A stretch of 54,173 bases of DNA. It comes from Shewanella saliphila. Lineage in GTDB: Bacteria > Pseudomonadota > Gammaproteobacteria > Enterobacterales > Shewanellaceae. Positions 24,533 to 34,117 of the stretch are shown here, in pieces (position 1 is the stretch's first letter; each line of letters begins with the position of its first letter). Position numbers and translations under genes: made by a program. The stretch is taken from NCBI RefSeq assembly GCF_014648295.1, contig NZ_BMQV01000033.1, forward strand, positions 1-54,173, read 5' to 3'. Under the pieces are notes generated by a model. The model saw nothing but the letters and a program-made list of their open reading frames with translations. It was not told where the DNA came from and searched no databases.

Positions 24533-26284
24533 TTAATTAACCTTTTCCGCTGGCGTAATAAAGCGAGCTTTAACCGCTTCTGCCATTAAGTTTGGTGGAA
24601 TTAAGCCTTGCTCTAATACAAAGTTATTAAAGGCTAAACGATCAAATTTATCGCCTAGGGCTAACTCAACATCCGCTCTGATCTCAAGTAATCGTGATAA
24701 TCCATAAAAGTAACTGCCGGCTTGCCCTGGCATGCGCATGGTGTAACGGTCGACTTCTTGCTTAACAGCCGCTTTTGAAAACACCACATCTTCACTCAAC
24801 AAATGATAAGCCTGCTCTTTGGTGGTTAGCCCAAGGTTTAGCATAGGGTCTAACATTGCACGGGCATTGCGTAATAAACGATGCTGTAAGGCAATCAACT
24901 GTCCTTCAATGGGTAAATATGGCAGCATTTCAGCTTCAGCGTAAAGTGCCCACCCCTCAACATTCACACTGTTAAACGCATAATACACGCGGGCTAAAGA
25001 CACGCCTTGCTCTAACATTACCGCAAATTGTAACTCATGGCCTGGTCGCCCCTCATGAGCACTTAATGTGTAAGCTACAGCATCAAAGTTAAAATCATCA
25101 TAGGCGGCGTCACCCGTTAATGCAGGATTACCCGTGGTGAGAATAAATTGACCTTGCTCACCCGTATTACCAATAAACGGGGGTGGTTGCATATGCGGTG
25201 CTGGGCTGCCAGAGGCCTCAGCTTCTGTCGCTAAGCGCATAATCATATTACGCTTAGGTAAATCGACCACCTGTTGCGCGCTGATAATTGTCTCTAATTT
25301 ACTGTTAATTTGACGGTAATGATCTTCAATTTTATCATTTGCTAACGAATTCTGTTTGAGTAGTTTGATGACATCGCGGTAATCAGTTGAAGGCATATCA
25401 AACTTTTTCGCCACCAAAGGTGCCAAAGCCTGCATATTGGCTTTAGTGATCATATAACTGGCTTTAGCGCGCTCAATCAACAAATTAGGATCAATATCGA
25501 TTCCGACATTTTTGAGTTTTAACGCATAGATGTCAGCGGGTAAACGATAATCGCTACGGGTGTGCGGAATAACCGTTTTTTGTGCCCATTGACGGAAATC
25601 GCTGATTTGTTGGCTTAACAGTGCTAAATCGCCTTCTGCTTTAGAGAGCTTATGCTCGGCAAATAGTTGCTGTAAACCTTCAAGTAATTTATCGGTTCTG
25701 CCCAGTGCTTGTTCAACTTCTTCTTTGGTGGGGCCAAGCAATTTGTTATTTGTCAGCGCCGCTTCAAATAGGGTTTGCGCTTGTTTGGTTAATGCAGGTT
25801 GACCGGTTTTACCAACATAACAGGCTAAACGAGTTATCGCCGCGTGTTTACGTGTTTCTGGCATTTGACCATCTAATAACGCTGACACGCCTCTAAAGAT
25901 AATCAAGGGCACATCAACCCAAGGCAGCATGTTTTTGTCGTCTAATGTTGAGGTAGCAATCGTTTGGTCAATATTATCAATAATAATATTCAAATCTTGA
26001 CGTACAGGCAGTAAAGTTTCGGTTTTTAGTGCAGCGAGCAACGTCTTTTTACTGGCTTTAAGAGTCGTTAAATACTTATCTTGTTGTGCCTGACTAATGT
26101 TACTGCACTGTTTATCTGCTTCAACAATGCCTATCGAGCTGGCCATTTCTGGTTGGAACTCGGTGGTGAGTTCGATTTGTTTATTTGTGTACTGATTACT
26201 CACATCAACCCAAGAATCGGCAGTAGCCGTCATTGGAAGTAATACAAGCAATGGAATGATTGAACTGAGCACTTTGCCTGACAT
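24533..26284 (-). CDS. DUF885 family exported protein, putative metallopeptidase
   Basis: This 583-residue protein has a signal peptide (residues 1-22, core IIPLLVLLPMTATA). The C-terminal half carries the family motif SAHEGRPGHELQF, a HExxxGHE-like metal-site pattern, plus ENV-like EGWALYAEAE and RMPGQAGSYFYG. DUF885 proteins are thought to be zinc peptidases of the gluzincin type; activity is inferred. Its location should be periplasmic. It appears monocistronic. Confidence 0.85.
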   Translation of the reverse strand: MSGKVLSSIIPLLVLLPMTATADSWVDVSNQYTNKQIELTTEFQPEMASSIGIVEADKQCSNISQAQQDKYLTTLKASKKTLLAALKTETLLPVRQDLNIIIDNIDQTIATSTLDDKNMLPWVDVPLIIFRGVSALLDGQMPETRKHAAITRLACYVGKTGQPALTKQAQTLFEAALTNNKLLGPTKEEVEQALGRTDKLLEGLQQLFAEHKLSKAEGDLALLSQQISDFRQWAQKTVIPHTRSDYRLPADIYALKLKNVGIDIDPNLLIERAKASYMITKANMQALAPLVAKKFDMPSTDYRDVIKLLKQNSLANDKIEDHYRQINSKLETIISAQQVVDLPKRNMIMRLATEAEASGSPAPHMQPPPFIGNTGEQGQFILTTGNPALTGDAAYDDFNFDAVAYTLSAHEGRPGHELQFAVMLEQGVSLARVYYAFNSVNVEGWALYAEAEMLPYLPIEGQLIALQHRLLRNARAMLDPMLNLGLTTKEQAYHLLSEDVVFSKAAVKQEVDRYTMRMPGQAGSYFYGLSRLLEIRADVELALGDKFDRLAFNNFVLEQGLIPPNLMAEAVKARFITPAEKVN

Positions 26285-26726
26285 TGTCCAAGTCCCTTTT
26301 TGATAAATAAAGTCTCACTATACCGGAATTACCCAAGAAGTAAGCTCCACGACAAGGTTTACAGGCTAAGATAAGTAACGAATTGGTTACAATTTATGTC
26401 TTATGCTCAGGTTTGTATGCGCTTTTTAGGTTGACTGTGTCCGAAATTGATCTTGTTGATGACTACAGACTAAATAAACAGGCCTTATCGTAAAACAAAT
26501 GCTGATTTGCTCTGTGTTTATCACCTAATTATCACTTAAGCTGTGGTTTAACTTGTTGATTTATTATAGGGTTTAAATAGTTTGCTTACCGATTATATAA
26601 ATAAAAAGTGTGACCTATGCTATTGTTTTGATATATAAATCACTAATTCAGTAATCATTAAGACTACAATGATTTGAAGTATTGGAAATACTGGTTACAT
26701 CACTCATAAACCTTAACGGAGACAAC
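26285..26726. other. Intergenic region between divergent DUF885 and molbindin genes
   Basis: This 442-bp AT-rich stretch has no convincing open frame. A TTGTTTTGATATATAAAT segment near 26624-26641 may contain the promoter of the molbindin gene. No palindrome matching a ModE site was found by eye. Confidence 0.4.
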
Positions 26727-26936
26727 ATGAAAATAAGTGCTAGAAATCAGCTTAAAGGAACGGTTAAATCTATCGAAACTGGTGCGGTTAATTCTGAGGT
26801 GACCATTGAATTATCGGGTGGTGAGCAAATTGCTTCGATTATCACTAACCAAGCTGTAAAATCACTAGATTTGAAAGTAGGCTCAACAACATACGCGATT
26901 ATTAAAGCGTCAACCGTGATGCTAGCTGTAGATTAA
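26727..26936 (+). CDS. Molybdate-binding Mop-domain protein (molbindin)
   Basis: This 69-residue protein is a single TOBE/Mop domain: MKISARNQLKGTV, VNSEVTIEL, ITNQAVKSLDL and AIIKASTVML are the standard strands. Molbindins form hexamers that store molybdate. The ATG at 26727 follows CGGAGAC; the upstream in-frame start at 26682 has none. A molybdopterin oxidoreductase is encoded 21 kb away, so a link is possible but not shown. Confidence 0.92.
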   Translation: MKISARNQLKGTVKSIETGAVNSEVTIELSGGEQIASIITNQAVKSLDLKVGSTTYAIIKASTVMLAVD

Positions 26937-27002
26937 TTGTTATGTAGAAACGAGCTGTCCTTTCACGGTTAGCTTACTCAATCATGCAATATATTCTCAA
27001 TG

Positions 27003-27047
27003 AGTCCTTTGTCTTGCTAATGTTAAGCAAACAACAGGACTTTTTTA
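27003..27047 (+). terminator. Terminator of the molbindin gene
   Basis: AGTCCT pairs with AGGACT, with further inner pairing TTGCT/AGCAA, followed by TTTTTT. It lies about 65 bp after the stop codon. Confidence 0.75.
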
Positions 27048-27146
27048 TTGCCTTTGGTTCGTCAAACGGCACCAAGCATTACGGCCGATATCATTAAGCT
27101 GAATTCATTGCCCTTATTCTAGATATGAATTTTCCAAAATGAAGGC

Positions 27147-27180
27147 AAAAAAAATCGCAACGCATCACGTTACGATTTTA
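27147..27180 (-). terminator. Terminator of the acyl-CoA dehydrogenase gene
   Basis: On the minus strand AAAATCGTAACG pairs with CGTTGCGATTTT (one mismatch), followed by more Ts. It lies 54 bp after the stop. Confidence 0.8.
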
Positions 27181-27233
27181 TTGAGGCAATAGCTGTTTGC
27201 CATTACCTATGACAACACAGTGTTAATTATCGA

Positions 27234-29030
27234 TTAAAAAACAAAGTCTTCACTGTCTAGCGCCATCATTGAATCAACACCATTAGCAATACACGCCGCA
27301 TGACCTTTCGCTCTTGGTAACATACGCTGCATATAGAATTGTGCGGTTTTGATTTTAGCTTCATAGAAAGCAGTTTCTGTGGTGCCAGCGGCCAGTTTAT
27401 CTTGCGCAACTTTAGCCATTTTAGCCCAGAAGAATGCGAGTGTGACGTAACCGGCATACATTAAGTAATCAACCGATGCACCACCAATTTCATCAGGATT
27501 CTTCATGGCTTTACCACCAATCAATACAGTAATTTCATGCCATTCTTTTGCGTAAGCCATGATAGGTTTAATAAACTCAGCCATGGCTGGGTTATCCATA
27601 TTTTGCTGACAAAATACAGTCACATCTTTAGAAAATGGCTTTAATACTTCACCTTGAGTACCAATAATTTTACGGGCTAACAAATCTAATGCCTGAACAC
27701 CTGTTGTCCCTTCATAGAGACAACTAATTTTAGTGTCGCGCATTAGCTGTTCCATGCCCCACTCTTTAATAAAGCCATGTCCGCCAAATACTTGTACGCC
27801 GTGGCTGGTACATTCAAAACCTAGCTCAGATAAAAAGGCTTTAGCAATAGGCGTTAATAAAGCCAGTTTGGTTTCAGCGTCTGCTTTAATAGCCTCATCT
27901 TTTTCAGCATGGCCAATATCCACCAATTGCGCTAAATAAGACACTAACGCACGGCCGCCTTCTGCAATAGATTTTTGAGTCAGTAACATTCTACGCACAT
28001 CAGGGTGAACAATAATCGGATCTGCAGGGCCATTTGGGTTCTTTACGCCGCTAATTGAGCGCATTTGCAAACGGTCTTTAGCGTAGGCCAATGCGCCTTG
28101 AAATGAAGCTTCAGCCGCCGCAACACCTTCGCTTGCAACGCCAATACGGGCTGCATTCATAAAGGTAAACATGCATTTTAAGCCGCGGTTAGGTTCGCCA
28201 ATAAGGTGACCTTTAGCGCCGTCGAAGTTAATCACACACGTCGCGTTACCATTAATCCCCATTTTGTGTTCAATCGAACCACAATTTACACCATTGCGAT
28301 CTGCTATAGTGCCGTCATCATTAACATTAAATTTAGGCACAATAAATAATGAAATGCCTTTATTGCCTTCAGGAGAGCCTGGAATACGGGCAATAACGAT
28401 ATGAACAATATTATCAGACAAATCATGTTCACCGGCTGAAATAAAGATTTTAGTGCCCGTTAATGAGTAACTGCCATCGTCATTCAGTTCTGCTTTAGTA
28501 CGCAGCATGCCGAGGTCTGTACCACAATGTGGCTCGGTTAGACACATAGTGCCAGTCCACTTACCTTCAACAAGGTTTGGCATAAATTGTTGTTTTTGTG
28601 CATCGGTGCCGTGAGCTTCAATGGTGGCTAAGGCACCATGGCTAAGGCCCGGGTACATGGCAAAACTGTGGTTAGCACTTGAAAACAATTCTGCAATGCT
28701 GATATTCAATGAGTGAGGTAGACCCTGGCCACCAAATTCTTCTGACTGAGATAATGTCGGCCAACCACCTTCAACATACTGGTCATAGGCTTGTTTAAAT
28801 CCATCTGGTGTAGTCACAACGCCGTCATTCCATGTGCATCCTTGTTGATCACCAATTTGATTTAATGGTGCAACCACTTCTTCTGTGAGTTTTGCAGCTT
28901 CAACAATAATGGCATCAACCATATCTAGGCTTGCATCGTCATAACCTAAACGTTGGTAATGTTGCTCACAGTTGAGCAATTCTTGCATCACAAATTTCAC
29001 ATCACGAACAGGGGCTTTGTATTCAGGCAT
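27234..29030 (-). CDS. Acyl-CoA dehydrogenase, long (about 600-residue) form
   Basis: This 598-residue FAD flavoprotein oxidises acyl-CoA to 2-enoyl-CoA in the cytoplasm. The core has the FAD-site motif MCLTEPHCGTDLG, the ARIGVASEGVAAAEASFQ helix, QVFGGHGFIKE, and the catalytic Glu440 in LYEGTTGVQALDLL. N- and C-terminal extensions of the kind seen in DmdC/FadE5-like enzymes make it longer than typical 380-residue ACADs. The substrate cannot be read from sequence; DmdC-type 3-methylmercaptopropionyl-CoA and long-chain acyl-CoAs are both handled by this subgroup. It is divergent from the TonB receptor gene, across a 571-bp region. Confidence 0.9.
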   Translation of the reverse strand: MPEYKAPVRDVKFVMQELLNCEQHYQRLGYDDASLDMVDAIIVEAAKLTEEVVAPLNQIGDQQGCTWNDGVVTTPDGFKQAYDQYVEGGWPTLSQSEEFGGQGLPHSLNISIAELFSSANHSFAMYPGLSHGALATIEAHGTDAQKQQFMPNLVEGKWTGTMCLTEPHCGTDLGMLRTKAELNDDGSYSLTGTKIFISAGEHDLSDNIVHIVIARIPGSPEGNKGISLFIVPKFNVNDDGTIADRNGVNCGSIEHKMGINGNATCVINFDGAKGHLIGEPNRGLKCMFTFMNAARIGVASEGVAAAEASFQGALAYAKDRLQMRSISGVKNPNGPADPIIVHPDVRRMLLTQKSIAEGGRALVSYLAQLVDIGHAEKDEAIKADAETKLALLTPIAKAFLSELGFECTSHGVQVFGGHGFIKEWGMEQLMRDTKISCLYEGTTGVQALDLLARKIIGTQGEVLKPFSKDVTVFCQQNMDNPAMAEFIKPIMAYAKEWHEITVLIGGKAMKNPDEIGGASVDYLMYAGYVTLAFFWAKMAKVAQDKLAAGTTETAFYEAKIKTAQFYMQRMLPRAKGHAACIANGVDSMMALDSEDFVF

Positions 29031-29601
29031 TGTTGCTCTCCAGGTATTTATCAGTCCAATTGCATATAAAAAAGTTGACCAAATCTAATCAACTATAAAA
29101 GGGTTAACTCTGATGCTAAGTGAACCGCAAGTATTATCCAAATGCATATTAATTATATGTACACATTCGCCATATTTATAGTGTAGCAGTAGCAAGGACT
29201 CCAGACACTTAGCTAAATATGTGTTTGTAACACCCCTAAAGCTAATAGCAATGCTTCATTTGAACAAAATTTGAGTAAAAACACTAGTTTACTGACGCGC
29301 TATTCTTTAAATGAATAGTTGCATATTAAAATAATTGATTTGTTTAATGTTGCGACTCGTCCTAGCATGAATTTGCGGTTAATTGTTCACTATAAGTGGT
29401 AATTTCGTATTTTCAGGAAAAATTTCGTTAAGAAAACCAGTACCTGAAGGTTCCCCCTTGTTGTTATTGAATAAAGCTGTTTTACAAAGATCGATATTTA
29501 TAAATCACAAACAAGAACGCTTAAGCGTCGTATATATCTTTGGTAATTCAACGTATTAGTTAGCTTGTTTAATAACGATTAGTCTTTATCTGGGGAAATA
29601 A
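29031..29601. other. Intergenic region between divergent ACAD and TonB-receptor genes
   Basis: These 571 bp have no gene. Direct repeats AATTTCGT (29401, 29421) and an inverted repeat TTCAGG/CCTGAA (29413, 29443) lie upstream of the receptor gene. GGGGA gives the receptor ribosome site. I could not match any regulator consensus (FadR or PsrA) with confidence. Confidence 0.4.
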
Positions 29602-32040
29602 ATGAATAATAAATCACAGATTTTCAAATACTCTATTCTTTCGCTTGCGGTTTTTGGGGTGCTTAGTTCTTCTGCAATGGCTGCTGAAGAAGAAGTGAAG
29701 CAAGAAGAGGATATGGAACGCATTATAGTTACCGCCTCTAAACGTGCAAAAGGATTACAAGAATCTCCTGTTGCCGTGACCGTGGTAAGCAGCAAAGCCA
29801 TTGAGCAGGCTAAGGTCATGGACATCGATGATCTTCAAACCTTAGTACCTACCTTACGTGTTACCCCACTTCAACGTTCAACCAATACCAATTTTGCCAT
29901 CCGAGGTTTTGGCAACGGAACAAACAATACCGGGATTGAACCCTCTGTTGGGGTATTTATTGACGGTGTATATCGCTCTCGCGCCGCAGCTCAAATTGGT
30001 GATTTACCAAGGCTGCAGCAAATAGAAGTATTAAGTGGGCCACAAAGTACCCTATTTGGTAAAAATGCTTCAGCTGGTGTAATTAGTGTGACAACGCGTG
30101 AACCTTCTTATTATGAACACGGGAAAATTGAAGCCGGCATTGGTAATTTTAATCAAAAAGTGATGAAAGGTTATTACACTAATGGCATCAACGATAACTT
30201 AGCCTTTAGTGTGTCTGGTGGGTTTAACACTCGTGATGGTTACACAGAGTCGGTATCTGGCTTAGACGATGTTAACGACCGTGATCGCTGGAATGTACGC
30301 GGCCAGGCACTTTACGAACCTACAGATGATGTAAAACTGCGCCTTATTGCCGATTACAGTGAAATAGAAGAAGCTTGCTGTACGGTCGAAAACTCGATTA
30401 ATGGCCCAACTACTGCAGCTGTTCTCGCTTTAGGAGGCATGGATCTGGACGAAACCAGTTCGTTTGCCTATCAATCTACCCTTAACTCTGACCCAATCAA
30501 CAATGTTAAAGATGGCGGCGTGTCATTTCAGATAGATATTGATTTTGAGGGATATGCATTTACCTCAATTAGTGCGATACGTAATAACGAATCGGACTTT
30601 ATGAATGATGTTGACTACACCACCTTAGACATTTTGACTGAGGGCGGATATACCGATATTGACACCATGACCCAAGAATTTCGCTTAGCCTCAACAGGCG
30701 AACGCACATTTGAATGGATGTTTGGTGCTTATATTTTTCATGAAGAAGTCACCACTGGTGACACCTTGTATTACGGCAATGACATTCGTAATTATTTTGA
30801 TGTGCTAATGGCTGCTGGTGGCGCACCAGGATTACTCGAAGGTGTTGAGGGTGTATATGGTATTGCCCCAGGTACGTTCTTTTCAAATACTTCATCTGTT
30901 AGTTCTGATTTTGAACAAGAAAATGATGCTTACTCATTATTTGCCAGTTTCGATTACCACATTAACGATCAATTTACCGCCATCTTTGGGGTGAGTTATA
31001 CCAATGACCAAAAAGAGCTTAAGATTTCTCAAAATAATACTGATGTGTTTTCATCGCTAGATCTTGAAAACGAATTGACTCTTTATGGTGTACCGATTGG
31101 CAGCATTCCTACATTAGCACCCGCAGTACCGACACTAGAAAGCCTACAGTTTTTACCGCCAATGTTAGGCCTCCCCAACAGTGTTGAAAACAATAAAACA
31201 GACGACAGCAAAACCACCTGGTCACTGCGTTTAGCTTACGAAATTAACGATAATATCAACGTGTTTGCTACTGCTGCCACAGGTTTTAAAGCCTCATCTT
31301 GGAACTTGTCACGTTACTCAAGCCCATTTGCCACAGATCAAGATGCATTGGCAACTGCTGGCATTGAGCAACCCAATCAGGTGTATGGTGGTCGATACGC
31401 CTCACCAGAAGAAGCAATGGTGTATGAAATTGGCATCAAAACTCAATTTGAAAACGGCTCGTTTAACGCCACGATCTTTGACCAAACCATTGAAGGGTTT
31501 CAGTCTTCTATCTTTATCGGCACCGGCTATGTGTTAGCCAATGCAGGTAAGCAAAGTACTCAAGGGTTTGAGTTCGATTCAAACTACAACATCACCGACG
31601 ACTGGTCAGTGACCTTAGCGGGTACCTTCCTTGATCCAGTTTACGACTCATTTGAAGGCGCATCGGGTTTAGATGGCCCTGTTGATCTGTCTGGTGAGCA
31701 ACCTGCTGGTATACACGAAGTGAGTATTTCTGCAGGTATGGTATACAACTTTGAAGTGTTTAACGGCGCTAATGGTTATGTACGCGCAGACTATTTATAT
31801 GAAAGCGACGTCAAAGTAGCAGAAAACACACCAGAGTCATTAACGCGTGAAGTGAATACCGTCAACGCCAGTAGTGGCCTGGCGTTTGATAATGGCGTGA
31901 GTGTTCAGGTTTGGGTGCGTAACTTAACCAATGATGAGTACCTACTATCGGCTTTCCCACCACCAATTCAGGCAGGTAGCTTTAATGGCTATCCAAACCA
32001 ACCACGCACCTTTGGAGCAAATATTTCTTACGAGTTTTAA
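29602..32040 (+). CDS. TonB-dependent outer-membrane receptor
   Basis: This 812-residue protein has a signal peptide (1-28, cleavage after SSAMA) and a TonB-box-like segment ERIIVTASKR. A plug domain (about 45-165) includes NFAIRGFGNG, VGVFIDGVYRSR and QQIEVLSGPQSTLFGKNASAGVI; a 22-strand barrel ends in the C-terminal NISYEF. It imports a ligand across the outer membrane using TonB-ExbBD energy. The GKNASAGVI form is common in receptors for hydrophobic or aromatic carbon sources rather than siderophores, but the ligand is inferred only from neighbours. It heads the plus-strand catabolic run, though a terminator follows directly. Confidence 0.93.
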   Translation: MNNKSQIFKYSILSLAVFGVLSSSAMAAEEEVKQEEDMERIIVTASKRAKGLQESPVAVTVVSSKAIEQAKVMDIDDLQTLVPTLRVTPLQRSTNTNFAIRGFGNGTNNTGIEPSVGVFIDGVYRSRAAAQIGDLPRLQQIEVLSGPQSTLFGKNASAGVISVTTREPSYYEHGKIEAGIGNFNQKVMKGYYTNGINDNLAFSVSGGFNTRDGYTESVSGLDDVNDRDRWNVRGQALYEPTDDVKLRLIADYSEIEEACCTVENSINGPTTAAVLALGGMDLDETSSFAYQSTLNSDPINNVKDGGVSFQIDIDFEGYAFTSISAIRNNESDFMNDVDYTTLDILTEGGYTDIDTMTQEFRLASTGERTFEWMFGAYIFHEEVTTGDTLYYGNDIRNYFDVLMAAGGAPGLLEGVEGVYGIAPGTFFSNTSSVSSDFEQENDAYSLFASFDYHINDQFTAIFGVSYTNDQKELKISQNNTDVFSSLDLENELTLYGVPIGSIPTLAPAVPTLESLQFLPPMLGLPNSVENNKTDDSKTTWSLRLAYEINDNINVFATAATGFKASSWNLSRYSSPFATDQDALATAGIEQPNQVYGGRYASPEEAMVYEIGIKTQFENGSFNATIFDQTIEGFQSSIFIGTGYVLANAGKQSTQGFEFDSNYNITDDWSVTLAGTFLDPVYDSFEGASGLDGPVDLSGEQPAGIHEVSISAGMVYNFEVFNGANGYVRADYLYESDVKVAENTPESLTREVNTVNASSGLAFDNGVSVQVWVRNLTNDEYLLSAFPPPIQAGSFNGYPNQPRTFGANISYEF

Positions 32041-32099
32041 TTTAAACTTAGTTTAAAGCATTGTTTTATAATTAGTTTAAAAACATGTTTAACATAAAC

Positions 32100-32142
32100 T
32101 CTGCAGTATCAGCAATACCAATGGCTGATGCTGCAGATTTTT
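32100..32142 (+). terminator. Terminator after the TonB-receptor gene
   Basis: Arms CTGCAG-T-ATCAGC and GCTGAT-G-CTGCAG (one mismatch), then ATTTTT. The receptor is therefore mainly monocistronic, or is partly attenuated relative to the downstream genes. Confidence 0.85.
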
Positions 32143-32210
32143 AACTTTAACCGTTGTGTAACCCAATAACACTATCAACCGAATGATTAATCACAATAAG
32201 AGTTGTCACT

Positions 32211-32873
32211 ATGTCTATTGAATCTATATTAAAAAATCGCTATTCAGTTCGTGCCTTTCAAGATAAGCCCGTCCCAGAAAATATACTTAAACAGATTTTT
32301 TCCAGTGCGCAGTTGTCGCCATCAAACTGTAATGTGCAACCCTGGCAATCTTGTGTGGTATCGGGCTCGACTAAAGACAAATTAAAAGCCAAATTTATCG
32401 AAACCTTAATGAGTGGTGCCACGCCCAATCCTGATTTTAATTGGTTACCACAATATCAAGGCGTTCATCGTGAGCGTCAGTTCGGTTCCGCGAATGCGCT
32501 GTATAGTTCAGTCGGTATCGCGCGTGAAGACAAAAAAGCCCGTCAAATGGCGATGGTGCGTAATTGGCAGTTTTTTGATGCCCCTCATGCGGTATTTTTC
32601 ACTATGGACAAATACCTAGACATTATGGGTGCGGTCGATTTAGGCATATATGCGCAAACCTTATCGCTAATCATGGCTGACCATGGCGTGTCTAATTGTA
32701 TGCAAGGTGCATTAGGACAATTTCCTGATCCTGTCCGTGAAGTGCTTCAACTGCCTGATGATCGTGGCATTTTATTTGGGATGTCTTTTGGCTATGCCGA
32801 TGATGAAGCTGCAGTTAACCGTACCCGTACAGAGCGCGAAACCTTAGACACGGCAGTGGCATTTTTTGACTAA
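32211..32873 (+). CDS. Nitroreductase-family flavoprotein
   Basis: This 220-residue FMN-dependent nitroreductase family protein has the N-terminal RYSVRAFQDKPVPE, the FMN-contact LSPSNCNVQPW, and the C-terminal GMSFGYAD. It is predicted to be cytoplasmic and dimeric. Close relatives reduce nitro-aromatics or enone/quinone substrates with NAD(P)H; here it may reduce a conjugated intermediate of the neighbouring pathway, but that is inference. The ATG at 32211 fits the family start. Confidence 0.9.
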   Translation: MSIESILKNRYSVRAFQDKPVPENILKQIFSSAQLSPSNCNVQPWQSCVVSGSTKDKLKAKFIETLMSGATPNPDFNWLPQYQGVHRERQFGSANALYSSVGIAREDKKARQMAMVRNWQFFDAPHAVFFTMDKYLDIMGAVDLGIYAQTLSLIMADHGVSNCMQGALGQFPDPVREVLQLPDDRGILFGMSFGYADDEAAVNRTRTERETLDTAVAFFD

Positions 32874-32929
32874 CTGACAGCAACTTGAACTGACTTAACG
32901 CTAATTGATATTGAATGTTGAGATTACAC

Positions 32930-33877
32930 ATGACACTGACGCATAACCATATACTAATCGATGATATCAATATTCATTATGTTGAGTCAGGCCCTAAAGC
33001 CGCTCAACAACCACTAGAAACAATCATCTTTTTACATGGATTTCCTGAGTTTTGGGGAACATGGGACAAGCAGCTAGCATTTTTTAGTCAACATTATCGG
33101 GTTATCGCACCAGATTTACCAGGATATAACCTCAGTGATAAGCCTAACAATACTGACTTTTACGCCCTGCCTAACCTAATAAGTGTAATGAGCAAATTGA
33201 TTGCCGCGCTTAGTCCAGAGCGTCCCGTCACGTTAGTGGCACATGACTGGGGTGGCGCCATAGCATGGCCATTAGCGGCGTTTAAACCCCACCTTCTTCA
33301 ACAATTAGTAATATTGAATGCGGCTCACCCCAGCACTTTTACTCGCGAAATGATCAACAACCCACAGCAACGTAACAAAAGTGCCTATATTCATCAGCTT
33401 ATAGGCAAAGATTGTGAAAACTTATTAACTCAGGACAATTACCACTACCTCACGAACAACATTTTACAGTGCGATAAAGGCTCATTTTTTACCGATGACG
33501 TTATCGCCTCATATCGTCAAGTTTGGCAACAGCCTGGCGCGGTCAATGGCATGCTGCAATACTATCGCGCTATGCCACAACTGGCGGCCAAAGAAACACT
33601 GGAGGCACAGGATAATGGTGAGCACCGTACTACTAGCGCTTCTCAGGTAAAGCCTACCAATGAAATCAAAATCCCCAATATCCGAATAAACATACCAACG
33701 CTGGTCCTTTGGGGCGAACTAGATTTGGCATTTGTTAATGAAAACCTAGATGGATTAACGGATTACGTACCAGATTGCACCATCAAACGATTTCCAAATA
33801 CCAGCCACTGGCTCCAACATGAACAGCCTGATGCAGTTAATCTGGCAATCAATGAATTTATAAACTCATCAAAATAA
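32930..33877 (+). CDS. Alpha/beta hydrolase, epoxide hydrolase / dehalogenase type
   Basis: This protein of about 315 residues has an alpha/beta hydrolase fold with Asp as nucleophile in VAHDWGGAIAW, which marks epoxide hydrolases and fluoroacetate-type dehalogenases rather than esterases. HGFPEFW supplies the oxyanion region, GELDLAF the acid and NTSHWLQHEQP the catalytic His. An upstream ATG at 32915 is equally open; neither has a strong ribosome site. It lies between the nitroreductase and the transporter genes. An epoxide or organohalide substrate is plausible. Confidence 0.85.
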   Translation: MTLTHNHILIDDINIHYVESGPKAAQQPLETIIFLHGFPEFWGTWDKQLAFFSQHYRVIAPDLPGYNLSDKPNNTDFYALPNLISVMSKLIAALSPERPVTLVAHDWGGAIAWPLAAFKPHLLQQLVILNAAHPSTFTREMINNPQQRNKSAYIHQLIGKDCENLLTQDNYHYLTNNILQCDKGSFFTDDVIASYRQVWQQPGAVNGMLQYYRAMPQLAAKETLEAQDNGEHRTTSASQVKPTNEIKIPNIRINIPTLVLWGELDLAFVNENLDGLTDYVPDCTIKRFPNTSHWLQHEQPDAVNLAINEFINSSK

Positions 33878-33895
33878 TAATCACAAAGGTGCTTT

Positions 33896-34042
33896 ATGAA
33901 AACTCTTCAACAAAATCAACATCTAGTCTGTGTTATTCAATGGCTAAACAACAACGTCAATACACCGGCAAACTCGAGTAATTTAGCAACAATTATTAAG
34001 CCGTATTGTCCGGTAGCGCAGCAGCGCCTACTGGTTAGATAA
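33896..34042 (+). CDS. Possible small protein of 48 residues
   Basis: The frame starts ATG after AAAGG with 7-nt spacing and encodes MKTLQQNQHLVCVIQWLNNN and a C-terminal CPVAQQRLLVR. I recognise no family. It lies in the same direction between the hydrolase and the BASS transporter. The ribosome site is the only support; it could be spurious. Confidence 0.35.
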   Translation: MKTLQQNQHLVCVIQWLNNNVNTPANSSNLATIIKPYCPVAQQRLLVR

Positions 34043-34117
34043 TCCTACCCAATGAATGATGAATAACGTTTATAAACGGATGTTTCCTAAACGAAGAAAG
34101 ACTTACTAGAGGTTATT

